Part shown: piece after piece, positions 43,843 to 56,300 of the stretch
How the letters are laid out: the number at the start of each line of letters is the position of its first letter
Numbering within the stretch: position 1 is the first letter of the stretch
DNA from: Sanderia malayensis
Taxonomy: Eukaryota; Cnidaria; Scyphozoa; Semaeostomeae; Pelagiidae
Length of the DNA stretch: 64,000 nucleotides
Direction: 5' to 3'
Assembly (NCBI GenBank): GCA_013076295.1
Contig: RQOL01000729.1
Coordinates: 3,162,001 to 3,226,000, forward strand
Translations under genes and position numbers: made by a program
Notes under the pieces: generated by a model
Database searches by the model: none
What the model was told of the DNA's origin: nothing
Seen by the model: only the letters and a program-made list of their open reading frames with translations

Positions 43843-44436
43843 CTGTTGTTCATATGTTATATGATTAGCAGATTTATACTTTACAGTTGCCATCATTTTG
43901 ATTTTGTGTGGATAGAAATACTTCAATTTTAAAGGCCTACTGCAATCAAAAAAAGTGATATGATTTTTTGCATTTCATGGTAAACCTATTCGAACTGATC
44001 ATAAAACCGTTTTCAGAATGAAAATTGATCCAGTAGAATTGTTTTTACAAGCCCGCAAAGTCGTCGATTTTGCCATTTCAACTGCGACAAACGTGACGTA
44101 ATAACCAGGACCCATTTCAACTTTTTGTATTGAAGTGTATGGTAGCTTTTTACTTCACTCCGTCTAGCTCCATAAATAACTAATTAATCAAAAATCGCAT
44201 CCCAAGACATAACAATATAAGCATTTTCACAAATTCTAAAATTTTTTTAAGAATTTTCAAAAACGGTTTTGCGGGATTAATTGGGGTCTGAAATGGGGCA
44301 GTTTAGGTCGTGACGTCAAACTGCGGAGTGCGCGTTACCCCAGCGGGATAAAGCGGGAGAACGGAAGAGATAGCAGGGACTGTGAGTGTAAGTGTTTCAT
44401 TCTTTTGTTTGACTCGAGTAACAAGGAGTGGTCAAA

Positions 44437-45297
44437 ATGCCGGGAGGTGAAAAAATGTATTCAGATTCTTTGTCGAGTTCTTTGTCGAGTTCTTCGTCGA
44501 GTTCTTCGATGAAATCTCACCCAGAGTTAGGTTCTGAAGATAGTTCAGACGAGGATTACGCGGTTGTAAATTTCGGAGGAGTTCAACCTTATCAAAACGA
44601 ACCTCTTGCCATCCCTGGGGAACAACGATTTAATTTTGAGGAAGACAAAGATGGGATCTCCAGAGAAAGCCTTGTTTCACGTTGTCGGAAAACAATTCCC
44701 GTTGCCTAATGGTACGTTTCATAAAAATAATTCATTTAATATATAATCAAGGGTTATAATGTGAATCAAACTCATATGCATAATGTTTTCCTAGGTGTTC
44801 ATGTACACAATGCAAAGACGACTTGCTTGTTGGCGCATTGGAGTATAGATGTTGCCGTGAGGTCAACGAAGCATGCGGGAAGATGGTGTTTTGTGGCACC
44901 ATCGATGAAATTCCCTGCATTACTCTCGATGCTAATTTCTTGGCCATGACAAATACAGAAGTTTTGTCTAATGTTGGGCCAATGTTGAAACGGAGGGACG
45001 GCAGAGCGTACAGGCAAAGGGCAGGACAAAACAGGAACGAGTGAGTGAAAACGTTCTGTTAGAAATTCTCGCCAATTCTCTCGTTGTTTGTTTTTGCTGT
45101 TTTTTATCCGGAAGGTGATCTGTTATAGATACTTGAGAGCTGTTGCCTATCTTTGGATAGCGAGATATCTGTTTGGTTATGTGGGTTGGAGTGTAACCAG
45201 GCCCTTGCCTGCCTGCATATACCAACATATCAGAGCAAAATATCCAACTGGACAAGCAACAACGGGATACATATCAGCACAGAACAGAGCGTGGTGA
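44437..45297 (+). pseudogene. Kolobok accessory gene, P2X7-ballast-like domain
   Basis: Three exons: 44437-44711, 44795-45040 and 45129-45297, all with GT-AG introns in phase. Exon 1 gives a serine-rich and acidic N-terminus (SSSDEDY type). Exon 2 starts with the Cys-rich block CSCTQCKDDLLVGALEYRCC, then EIPCITLDANFLAM. Exon 3 has YLRAVAYLWIARYLFGYVGW and ends NRAW*. The W-C-x-C and C-C pairs and the RY..GY block are those of the cytosolic ballast region of P2X7 receptors, a zinc-binding module that Kolobok elements also carry. One in-frame TAA (44707-44709) lies one codon before the exon 1-2 junction, so the product would be cut before the domain unless splicing avoids it. The role in transposition is unknown. 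Confidence 0.72.
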
Positions 45298-45471
45298 GTA
45301 ACTATCTGCACTTAATCTGGCCGTTTTATTCCTGGCCTGACATAACTGACTGAACTGCACTACACTATGCTATTTAACAAAACCTGAAAAGAACTACACT
45401 ATGCTATTTTCAAAAGAATGAACAGAAGTAGACTTGCTATTTACAAAAAACTAAATACTATGAACTGATTA

Positions 45472-48400
45472 TCAGACGAATGGGCAAGGTCCCTTTGGAT
45501 GCCCTTTTCTTGGCTTCTTGCATGCTTTGCATGTTGGCGCAGCTCTCTTGGTTTTTGACCCACTGGTCACATTGACAACAGTTGAAGCCACAGCTTGCAA
45601 TTCTTCTTGACTTTTCTCTGCAGCAAAATATTCAGTGTTGCTTTAAAAAATACTTCAATTTTATGTTGTATATATATTAGATTTTCAAACATCTGATCTT
45701 TACCTGAAGGATATAGTTCAACACTGGTACGTTTTCTTTGCAGAAATTTCTCGACTGCTTCTTTTTTGCCCACACGATTGTCAAATTTTGTATTCAATGG
45801 TTGCGGGACAGCCTTGGATTTTGCCATGAAGATGTGATGTAGTTCATCCATGGATGTGCTTAACATTGTCTCTTTAATATTGTTGACATAGCCTGAAAAG
45901 AAACTTTCATACATAGTTTTACACTCAAAAGGATAACAATGTCAAGGAGTTTAGTTCATTCAGGTGCATACCATATGTTGGTGGGACAAGAATTTCTCTG
46001 ACAACTTCCTCTCCAAGCTTATATTTTGGATACACAACATTGAAGCGTGTGGTTCCATCATGCAACTTTTTTGCTTTACGAAGCAGATTTTCATTGAAAT
46101 GGCACATTGCTATAACATGTATAAAATGGAGGTAAAATTTGCACATATCAAAGTAGCCATATAGTCATTTACAAAAAATTGTGCACTATTTGTATTGTTA
46201 CATAATGAGGTGTGTGCTTTTACCTGCAATAGGTGCCCATCCACGAAAAGTGTGTCATTTTGGGATGCCAATGGTTCAACAAAGAGTGAAAGCCTTCCAA
46301 GCAACTGGTTTGTGCATCTGAGGAGAGCTTTTCAATATCCCTGAGTAGTGAGGTGTTGGTCACGATAGATGTCAATTCATCATATGGTCTGGTACCTGCC
46401 AAAATTGTAATGGAATATGACTGTGTGCAAAGCATCATTTACCAATGCCCTCCTCATGCACACTAGTGCCAATAGGTAAGCTTATTTCAACGAATCAACA
46501 ATTTATGTACCTTCTGGAATCCATTCTCTTGGTTGTAACTCGCCATGTATACATTTAGGAAACAAAGAATCTCCATGATCTGTGTGCTTATCGGCCACAT
46601 GATTCAGAAGAGACTTCCATTTGGCAACTATAAGCTTTCCAAATCCCTGTTTTGTGGACAAAGCACACCAAAACAGATGGGATCGAATAGCTTTCATCCA
46701 TGTTAACAATATTTCACACCCCTTTGTATTTCCAATCTTAATTATTTTCTTTTTTACACTCTTGCAGACATGCCATAAATCATGGTAATGGACAGTGTCT
46801 GGATGCTTTTCCCTGATCCATTTGGCAATACTTTTGTGCCGGTCACTGATAAATGCACTGATCTTCACTTGTGCATCGTTGAGAGATTGGAAGCACCTCT
46901 GTGCCCCTAGAAGCTCCATTGCATTACTGCTGCTGGTTTCATTTGCCTTGAAAATCAAATAAATATTCTCCAAAAATATGAAAACATTCACAGATACATA
47001 TCTTTTGCATTTTGAGCAGATATTTACATATTATCATGTACAATGTACTGTACCTGCACCAATTCAAAGTGGACAAGCTTGGATATTGTGTTACAAAACA
47101 TGGTGTAAACTCCATATTTAGCATTATGCCCCATGGAATCAAATCTTCCATCACCTGACCATTCACAGTTCTCCTTTGTTGATATTGAATGTACCAACTG
47201 CCTCTGGTATTTATTCCAGTATTTCAGAACAGAAGGAAAAAGAAATTTTCGCTGATGGTAAAAGTATGTGCGCACAGATACAGAGGCCAAACCCATGTGC
47301 TTAAACATCAAGAGAACCTGATTTATGCTTACTCCAGACATTAGTATGCCAAAGCTCATCATGAGGTTGCCTGCAGGAGTTTTGCCAAATAACAGAGGCT
47401 GGCTATTCCAGTTGAATTGTTGGCCACATGCGTCACATATCTGAGTAACTGACACTGAGGTGCCAATACTTTTCATTTCCATTCTTGGTCCACTGCTCTT
47501 ACAGTTAAAGCAGAACATTTGAAACAGAGTGGCAAGCATGGAATAGAAAACAACAAACTTTGGCTCATCAGCAGCAGGTGTTTCAGGATCCATTCTAAAG
47601 GTAATAATTTGAAAAGTGACTACATGAAGAGCTATCTTGGTAGAAATTTGAGAGCAATATAGACACTTCAAGCAGAGTCACTTACTGTACACTATATTTT
47701 GTGGGTTCAAAATCTTCATCACCAGATTCACAACTTTCCTCTGTAGAGCTCCAATCAGTATCCAGATCATGATGCTCCTGGTCACTGAAGTCATCTAGAC
47801 ACAAGTTATCACCTAGGATGTATGTATACATATGTATTCATGAAATTAGATTGGTTTGTGTGAAATGAACACAAGACTATTAATGAAGACATCAAATCAC
47901 CTTGGCTTCCAATATTATGTCTATCTTCCAATATGTCAGTTGAGGAATCAGTTTCACCAGCATCCTAATAATGTAAACATAACAAGGTAAGACTTTCTAT
48001 TCATTTTTTTTCTTTGCGATCCTTTTATGAGTAGCTGCATAATAATTTAGTAAGTGGCACAAGAAGTACCACAGTGACCTACATTTAATTGAGCCTTGTT
48101 TTTATAAAAATCTTTCCTTTTTTGCAGATGACACACTTTCTTTTGCAATGATCTGACACATGAGCTAAGTTCCTCACATTTACTGCACGTTTCACCAATA
48201 GCAGCAGCGCAAAAAGATGTTGACTAGAAAAATATTTATTTGAATATTATTGAATGTTATATCATTTTCTGGATGACATTTGATCCACGCATTTAATACT
48301 CGCATTTAATACTCACATTCAGGTTTAGATTGCGTCGGTTTGGCCGAACAGGTTTGAGATGATCAGTTTCGGATTCAGTCGTAGAGCTGGGGATGCCAAT

Positions 48401-48727
48401 TCTCGGCACAGCATCATTTTTTAGCTTCAATTTCATCCCCAAAGACATTGCCAGTTCTCTGTTAGTGGTGTAACAAGACGATTCGAAATGGGCAGAACAT
48501 AGTACCGAGGTTTCGGTGGCTTGGAAGTTTGGCCTATGTAAACGTACGAAACGCACCCACGCCTTACGTCTTTCATTGTCACTAGTTTCTTTCGGAAAAC
48601 GATGAATGGTTATTCCCTCTGTATACTGACTGTTTCCACAGCTTACAAGGCCCGGTCCACCAGCAACACACCGTTGTCCAGTGCGTCTATCTCTGGCTTT
48701 ATTTTTTTCCACAGCTCCGCCATCCAT
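45472..48727 (-). CDS. Kolobok transposase, THAP domain plus DDE core, ten exons
   Basis: Exons (minus): 48727-48317, 48223-48083, 47964-47901, 47812-47686, 47594-47054, 46946-46511, 46395-46224, 46120-45972, 45892-45704, 45617-45472; 792 codons with stop and phases that fit throughout. Exon 1 holds a THAP finger (CVAGGPGLVSC, FPKETSDNERRKAWVRF, VLCSAHF, AVPRI); exon 2 is coiled and charged, exons 3-4 acidic. Exon 5 has two CxxC pairs and WSGDGRFDSMGHNAKYG (first Asp), exon 6 FISDRHKSIAKWI (second Asp), exon 7 SCLEGFHSLLN (probable Glu). Exon 10 ends with a zinc knuckle CKACKKPRKGHPKGPCPF. All splice pairs are canonical except intron 7: the in-frame exon 8 start has AT (46121-46122) where AG is expected, and the nearby AG at 46110-46111 would shift the frame. 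That is the only lesion I see. The enzyme would bind and cut element ends at TTAA. Confidence 0.83.
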
Positions 48728-49575
48728 GTTTTCTCAGTTGAATTTTAGTTACTTCCTTCAGTGAATGTTTTTCTTCCGCTGCGTTGCGTTGAAACTACGC
48801 CGCGCGAAATAAGTGGGCGTTTGATCGACCGCGCGGTTTGTAGTACCCTTTTTTAAACGGCCGTTGTAGCGGTATCGTAAGTTCAATTTTTGCCATTAAT
48901 AGCTAAAACGACGCGCCATATGTTATAGTTTTGCACCCTGGGACGCGAATTTTAAATAAACGCCCGCGTTATTAACAGCGCGGTCTTCAATTTTTTCCAC
49001 GATACTCTCCCATTGTAAAAGTCCATTTGTGTCCTGGTTATGACGTCATACCATGTCGCAGTCAGTGCCCCATTTCAAAGTCGAATTTAATATACTTATC
49101 GTGATCACATCAAAACAAAACAGATACCATAGTAATCAGTAAAGATTGAAATTTCATTTTTTGCAAAAAAACGGGAAAGTGATTTTTGATTGCAGTAGGC
49201 CTTTAAGTGCTGTAAATGTGGGAAAAAGTGACAGCTCTGATCAGTGCATCGGTTTCCACCCTCTTGGTATGTTAATTTTATTTTCAACTGGCGTACCAGC
49301 CTTCGTGCCTTTCAGGGTACATTTTCAGTACAGTTTATCGTGTACCGAAGATCTTGTACGGATGTACAGGTCAGCTGTAACCTTCTACTTAAATTTTAAA
49401 ATTTTCAAAAAGAATTTTCCGTAAGCTCTTGTCGGTGGGTGTGTCTAGTGCACAAAAAACGATGTTAATGCGAACATTTCTGTTTTTCAAAATTTTCTTC
49501 AAAAAAGTTTTGTCGGAAAATTTTGGATCTTGGCCCCCCCTAAAATTTGGGTCCCACGACACCCCTGAAAATACT

Positions 49576-50606
49576 CTTGCATTTGACTTCACTGAGTTGC
49601 ATATGATGTACATGAGAGGGAATGCAGAAATGTTTTCAGTATCAACCTGCAGTATTTATGCTGAGATTTGGCTTTTTAACATATATCTGTTGCTGCTAAC
49701 TTCTTCTCTATCAAAACCAATTACTTTTACATCACAGCTGATGTCTGGAATATCAAGTTGCTACAGTGTTTTTGCCAGGTTAGAAGTCCCAGAAATAAAA
49801 TAGAACTAGTCGCAATATTCTGCATAGCAATTTATCATCATAGTTAGAGGAGAAGTGTTACAAGCTTTCTGTTAAAACAAGATGGTTCATAAATTCCAAA
49901 TGGACAAAAAATGAAACTGGTGTTCCCGCAGCTTTATTTTTTTAATTTTTGTCTGGCCTATAAGTGTTATGAGCAAAACGCATGCCTTCAGCTCTCCTTA
50001 TCTATTTCATTTCACTCCAAATTTGTTTTGAAAACAGCTGCTTAAAAATCCCAATTATTAAATAACTGCTCTAACAGCTTACTTTGCCTGGTCCTCCAAC
50101 AACATAACCCTAGCCATTGTGTTTGCTCTTAGTTTTACTAACACTGCTCCGCTATCCATGATTTTTCATAAGTTTCCTTTGAGAATGCTTCCTGTTGCTT
50201 GGAAATATGACCGTGCAGAATTAGATGCTATTTGACTGAGAGGGTGGTTGTTTTTACCCATTTTTAATACACCGCTATTGCTTTACCGTATGTTCAATAT
50301 TTTTGGCTAATACCTAAAATGACGAGCTGAAAGTTATAGTTTTGTACCTTGGCAAACGACTTTGTAATGAAGGCCGTGATTGGGCATAGAGAAACTTTTT
50401 CCTAATACTCTGCCATTGTAAAAGTTGACTTGTGTCGTGTTTATGATGTCATTCAATGTCCCAGTCAGTGCCCCATTCCAAAGCTAAATTTAGTATACTT
50501 ATCGTGATTGTATAAAGACAAAACAGACACAAAAGTAATCAGAAAAGATTGAAAATTCATTTTTTTCCAAAAAAACAGGAAAATGATTTTTGTTTGGTTG
50601 CAGTAG
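49576..50606. mobile_element. Old Kolobok copy A, right part
   Basis: Continuation of 39862-40329 after the hAT. From about 50070 it matches 48640-49195 of the intact Kolobok, including the first 28 or so codons of the transposase (minus, from 50159, MDSGAV) and the promoter region. It ends GGTTGCAGTAG at 50606, lacking the last few terminal bases and the TTAA. About 1.5 kb in all without the hAT, so it was an internally deleted element. Confidence 0.8.
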
Positions 50607-51690
50607 ATGGAGAATCCTCAGTGGAAGATGTATCTCCCTTTGCCGACCCCATCGCAGTGAACCCTGCACAGCTTTTGTGTTTGAATGCAGTGAAAACAAG
50701 AAGACGATCAAAAGGATACTTCAAACACTCAAAAAATATATAATTAATAAAAAATATAAAAAATATATAAAAATATATAAAATATATCGAAAGGATACTT
50801 CAGACACAGAAAATAGGCCTTAAGATTCATACCAAAACAAGAAAGAAGTCAATAGGTATGCACTTTCAGACTAAGGACTGAGCATACCATATAAGAGGGT
50901 GGAAGAGCTGGACAACTCTATTACAAAGCAATTGTGTGTTAAATACAATGAAGATGGGATGGTTTTCCCATCAGCTCTCAGGAATATTAAATTTTAACTG
51001 CTGCTATAGATAATATAGACAACGATCCGTCATCTGTTGGTGCTAAGTCGTCATTTCATGGCCCAAACATTTCTGCTTTTCAAGATCTCGATCCTGAAAT
51101 GTCGAAAAGGCCGTCCTTTACTATGGATGAAAATGTATTATCTTCAAATAAAATGGATTTACTCAAAGTATTCAGAGATATCATGCCAGTGCCAGGTGGA
51201 AAACAGCAGTATCCAGCCATGAGTAAGGAGTCTACAACAATATCGAGCCCAGTACACATTGACATGAACAAAAATAAAGCTGACTGGATAAACCCGTTGA
51301 GACAGATTGACGATGAACACTCACAGCTCAATGAGATGCGGGTATCCTTCTCTGCTTTTTTTGGAAGCAAGGTACCCTTCTATAAACCAAGAGGTTCACG
51401 ATATCTCAACAATGATGCCATTGCCTTAATGTAATTTGCCATCTTACATCCAAATTAATTCCTCTGCAAATTCCTGTAGTGACTACCAATCAGCAGGTTT
51501 ATGCTCTTGCCAAGCAAGATCAATGAAAGCAGCCAGGAAAATCTAAAGAATGTCCTCCAATGCTGGGACGTGTGCATATTGAAGTTGCCTTTCTTAACGT
51601 GATAGAGCACTGGCCAAAAGTGGATGGACTACTGTTTTTGAAAGAGCACAAGTAAGCAACGTTGGCTGTATTGAAAGTTTTCTAGTGTCA
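50607..51690 (+). pseudogene. Academ-like gene, middle exons (segment 2 of 3)
   Basis: After Kolobok A the gene resumes in scattered frames: NPAQLLCLNAVKTRRRSKG (50655-50720), an AT-rich insertion (50740-50800), GLKIHTKTRKKS (50820-50855), then AAIDNIDNDPSSVGAKSSFH (51002-51060) and the 51099-51430 frame with KADWINPLRQIDDEHSQL. IPVVTTNQQVYALAKQDQ (51468-51525) and GRVHIEVAFLNVIEHWPK (51565-51620) end it near 51660. These blocks follow, in order, the known layout of this family and link segment 1 to segment 3. Every block is separated from the next by a stop or frame change. Confidence 0.65.
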
Positions 51691-53082
51691 CAAACGTCAA
51701 GAAAAACAGGTACCCTTATCAAGATATAAGACAAAAGTAGTAACTGCAATAGAGAATAAAGAATTGTCTTGCTGTGTCTTTTTAGATTTTGCTAAAGCAT
51801 TTGACACTGTTGACCAGAGGAACTGCTCAAGAGTCGTTCAAATCTTACCTTAGCAATCGAACAGAATGTGTTAGCATTAATGGAGTATTATCAAAAGATC
51901 TAGAGATAAAATACGGAGTTCCTCAAGGCAGCGTCCTTGGACCCCTGTTATTTTTACTATATATTAACGATATCAGATTCTCCTCAAAGGTTTTTAACTT
52001 TCATCTTTTTGCTGACGATACCTGTATCTTCCTTGCTGATAAAGACGTAAATAATTTGGAATACACCATAAGCAGAGAACTTGAAAATGTCTCAGATTGG
52101 CTCATTGAAAATAAATTAACATTAAGTCTCAGTAAGTCCAACTTTTTGCTAATTCATCCTATTAGCCAGAAAATTTGAACGGAAATTGAATAAAGAACCA
52201 TTAAAGGAAGTAGAGGAGGCAAAATATCTAGGAGTTCTAATAGATAAAAATTTGAGTTGGAAGTCCCATATTCAAAATGTGAATACAAAAATATCAAAAG
52301 GCTAAGTATAGTAAGACATTTTGTTCCTCAAAGCACATTATTAAACATTTATAATGCCTTTGTACTTCCTTCCTAAACTGGGGAAGTGCCTCTAACACTA
52401 CCCTAGGCCCATTGCATAGAAAATTCAAGAAAACAGTACGATTGATAATGTTTAACAGTAAAACTGAACATAGCAAACCCATTTTTAAATGTGTAAACAC
52501 ATTAAATTTTGAAGACTGTTACAAACTTGAATGCGCTAAATTCATGTATGACATAAATAAGAGTAAATCCGAAACAGCTTTTAGTAAACTATTTGCAAAA
52601 GCAAAAAATATTCACAACTACGACACTAGACACACAACCTCAGGAAAATTCTCCAAAACCTGTTTTAGGACAAACATTGGTAAAACTTTATCAAAAATGT
52701 TGGCGTAGATGTGTGGAATTCTATTCCCCAAAACATTCGACAATCAGAGACAAAAATTTATTTTGCTAAAGCCTTCAGAAAGATCATGATTTCAAAATAT
52801 TAGTACCTAAAGTTACACTCATTCTATTAACAGGCACATTGTTACAGATAAATATAACACTCAACCAAAGTCTCAAAAGCATTCCTCCCAAATTTTTATC
52901 CCCACTTTTAATTTTATCCCTACCCCTTAAACTTATAGATTTGCGTTTTATATGCAGCTGATGTTATATATTTTATTTTATTTTTCTTTATCATTATAAT
53001 TTGAAAAAATGGTGCTTATTAAATATTGTTTGTGTTTAATTAAAAAATGAATAGAGCAATTTAACTCTTAAATGGCACATGG
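51691..53082 (+). mobile_element. CR1/jockey-type LINE fragment
   Basis: A 5'-truncated LINE reverse transcriptase. VVTAIENKELSCCVFLDFAK is followed by a small deletion, then ESFKSYLSNRTECVSINGV, YGVPQGSVLGPLLFLLYIND and FHLFADDTCIFLA (RT catalytic FADD). After a frame change come AKYLGVLIDKNLSWKSHI (52215-52275) and the C-terminal thumb region KNIHNYDTRHTTSGKF (52605-52655). The 3' untranslated part continues to 53082, where a Copia element is inserted, and ends at about 57224. Non-functional. The exact clade is uncertain. Confidence 0.75.
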
Positions 53083-53299
53083 TGTTGAGAATAAGAATGA
53101 CTCGATTATTATTATTATTATTACTACATTGACTGACTCGATTGACACTAGCTGCATACTTCCGTTTCCTTCTCTTTATATTGTTACAGTTATATTCTTT
53201 CCTTTTACGAACAAGTTGTTTATACTTTGATTTCATATATATATTACGTTTATCAGTATATCAAAGTGTGTCTTCATTTGTATTTCCATACCTTTAACA
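53083..53299 (+). repeat. Copia 5' LTR
   Basis: 217 bp, nearly identical to 56849-57065, with an ATT trinucleotide run near its start and TATATA near its middle. Confidence 0.95.
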
Positions 53300-53314
53300 G
53301 GTTATGGGCCCAGG
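53300..53314 (+). other. Copia primer-binding site, initiator tRNA-Met anticodon type
   Basis: GGTTATGGGCCCAGG lies directly after the 5' LTR and is complementary to the anticodon stem-loop of initiator tRNA-Met. It is the half-tRNA type of primer known from Drosophila copia. Confidence 0.85.
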
Positions 53315-53390
53315 ATACGTGGTTTAATAGTTTATCTTAAAGTTATAAGTTTGTCTGTTCTGTTTTGCGTGTCTTATTCGTTCATGGTAT

Positions 53391-56300
53391 TTGGTGATGG
53401 CGACATCAGGGGACGAAACTAGCGGAGGTTTCAAAGTTGAGAAACTCACAGGAGATAACTATTACTCATGGAAATTCCAAATGAAGATGGCGTTGGTTGG
53501 GAAGGATTTATGGGACATAGTCACTGGGGATGAAGTATTGGATGAAAATTCCAACGAAGGGAAAATATTGCATTAGCCACGATTTGTCTGTCAGTTTTAC
53601 CAAGCCTTCAAATTTATGTTCGTGCTGCAAAAAGTGCTAAAAAAGCCTGGGATAATTTGGAGCAGCACTTCGAGAAAAGATCTTTATCTCAGAAGATTTT
53701 TTATCGCCGCAAACTTTATTCTGCTAGGCTAGAGAAAGGCACAACGATGTTGGAGCATGTGAATGGTTTGCAAACACTGTCCGACCATTTGGAAGCTGTG
53801 GGGGATCCGATAATGGAGAAGGATCTAGTCATCATTTTGATTAGTAGCCTAACGGAAGACTACAATCATCTAATCACGGCATTGGAGACCATAGCAGAAG
53901 ACAGATTGTCTTGGGTTTATGTGCGTGATAGAGTTCTGTATGAATATGAGAAACTTCATCAACATGCTGCGAATGAAGGGGCTGCAACGAAAAATGACGA
54001 CGCGCTATTGGTAATTAGCAAGAAGAAGTCAGATGCCCAACGTAAGAAATGTTTTTATTGCCAAAAAGAAGGACAGGGGCGTCACAGCACATGACATATG
54101 AGAACTCTGGAATGTTAAACTATGAGAAATTTTCAACACCAAGGAACATCAGATTGGCTGATAACAGGATCGTCCATGTGTATGGGAAAGGCAATATCAG
54201 AATTCCAATATACGATGGCACAAAGAAATGGAATTTCATGTTGTGTGGTGTTGTTTTTGTTCCAGAACTGAAAAGGAAGTTGTTGTCGTTGTCTTCTATG
54301 ATAGACAAAGGAAGCGAAATTTGCTTTGATGAGAAATCCTGTAAAGCAACAAAGTTTGTCGGTTTGTCGGTAGCCATTGGACACAAACAAGGAAATCTAT
54401 TTAAGCTGAACAATAGAACAAGTGATTCAGCTTGCACAGTTTCTTCACAAGACAGTAATGGCAAAATGAATTTATGGCATTCTCGTTATGCACATTTGGG
54501 GATCAATAACCTGAAGCTCCTGAAGGAGAAGTCAATGGTTGACGGGTTGGTCTTTAACTCTAAGGAAAGCATCGATTCATGTGAAATCTGTGCTAAAGGT
54601 AAGCAGAGATGCGAGCCATTTCCCAAGAAGAGTCAAAGTCAGACAACACAGTTATTGGAGTTGGTCCATAGTGATGTTGGCATAGTAAATGTTGATTCAA
54701 TGAGAGGATCTCGATACTACGTGACGTTTATCGACGACTTTTCAAGATACACTGTGGTGCATTTTTTAAAGAAGAAGAGTGAAGTTCTTGATAAATTTAA
54801 AGAATTTGTAGCAGTAATGGAAAACCTCACAGAGAAGAAAGTCAAAGCATTGCGTACTGACAATGGAGGTGAATACATATCTGCAGCATTTCAGCAGTTT
54901 TGCTCAAATCATGGGATCAGAAGGGAATTCACGATTCCAATGAATCCTCAACAAAATGGCGTTTCAGAGAGGATGAATCGCACGTTAATGGAGAGTACAA
55001 GATGCATGTTGCATCATGCTGAATTGCCAAAGATGTTTTGGGCAGAGGCGCTAAATACAGCGGTGTACTTGCGGAACAGAAGTCCGACAGTTGCACTTGA
55101 TGGTGTAACACCTTATGAACGTTTCTTCGGCAAGAAGCCAGATGTAGGAAACTTAACAACATTTGGATGCAAGGCATTTGTGCATATTCCAAGTGAAAAG
55201 AGAAGTAAGTTGGATGCAAAGTCAATCACTTGTGTGTTCATTGGATATGGAACAATGAGCAAAGCATTCAAGTTTTACGACCCTGTGAAGAAAAGAACGT
55301 TCATTAGCAAAGATGCAAAGTTCTTGGAAAACGACTTTAATTTCAAGCAACTGTGCAGTGAAAGACATGACAATGAACAAGATTTGTTCATCCTGCCTGA
55401 AGTGAGCTCTGAAGAAAACGATTGTAAGCCAGAAAATCACAACCGACCTGAAGGCGATTTGCCAGCCGATGCTGTTCGTGTAATTGATGCTGATCGTGTA
55501 ATTGATGAACAAGAAGAACCTAGACATTCCACAAGAGTGAGAAATGCTCCAGAGAGACTTGGAATAATCACTGGAGATTGGTGGACAGATGAAGGTTTAA
55601 ACTGTTCTATTGCAACGACCGATAATGTTGAACCAACAAGTATCAATGATGCACTTAATGGCATGCACGCTCCACATTGGAAAAAGGCCATTGAAAGTTC
55701 AATCGCTTCTTAAGAACAGAACATGGGATTTGGTCGACCTACCAGCTGCAAAGAACCTGGTTGGATGTAAATGGGTTTTCAAAATCATGAGAAACTCTGA
55801 TGGCAGTATCAACAGATACAAGGCTAGACTGGTCGCGCAGGGATTCTCGCAAGAAGCAGGAATCGATTATGATGAAATATACGCACTAGTTGCCAGGTAT
55901 AATTCAATCCGCACGGTTTTAGCCGTGGCAAATGCATTGGATTATGAAGTACATCAGATGGATGTAAAAAGAGCATTCTTAAATGGAAAACTTGATCAAG
56001 ACATTTACATGAAGCAACCAGATGGGTGTATAGATGAGAAACATCCGAACAAAGTTTGTAAGCTTCAAAAAAGTCTTTATGGCTTAAAACAATCTGCTTG
56101 ATGCTGGAATCTAGAGATGGATAGATATCTAAAGTCAGCAGGCTACAAGCAAAGTGATGCAGATTATTGTATCTATACCAAATCAAAGAATGATAAAGAG
56201 AAGAGAAGAAGTCAAGTCATCATAGCGCTCTATGTAGATGACATAATCATAGCATCAAACGACACAGATATGTTGCGAGCTGAAAAGAAATCATTATCTG

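Larger units (their letters stand above)
43933..49202. mobile_element. Kolobok DNA transposon B (young, nearly intact)
   Basis: A 5,270-bp element with AGGCCTACTGCAATCAAAAA / TTTTTGATTGCAGTAGGCCT ends and TTAA duplications (43929-43932, 49203-49206), the target of Kolobok elements. It contains two converging spliced genes: a P2X7-ballast-like protein (plus) and a THAP-DDE transposase (minus), with 174 bp between their stops. It is inserted in the 3' untranslated part of the hAT element. Confidence 0.92.
40330..49567. mobile_element. hAT transposon containing a Kolobok
   Basis: Ends are CAGAAGCGTCGTGG on the left and, reversed, CAGGGGTGTCGTGG on the right, typical of hAT. They are flanked by a perfect 8-bp duplication AAAATACT (40322-40329 and 49568-49575). 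The element is about 3.96 kb once the nested Kolobok (43933-49202 plus one TTAA) is taken out. The left subterminal region has runs of G and C able to fold. It encodes a ZMYM1-like transposase. It lies inside the older Kolobok copy A. Confidence 0.9.

Noticed and set aside
45972..46109. Use of the AG at 46110-46111 as the exon 8 acceptor of the Kolobok transposase
   Set aside because: It shifts the frame and gives a stop within ten codons, whereas starting at 46120 keeps the family's HVIAMCHFNENL-like block in frame.
49429..49803. 124-codon plus-strand frame
   Set aside because: It spans the right end of the hAT and the flanking old Kolobok, crossing the 8-bp duplication; it has no domain.
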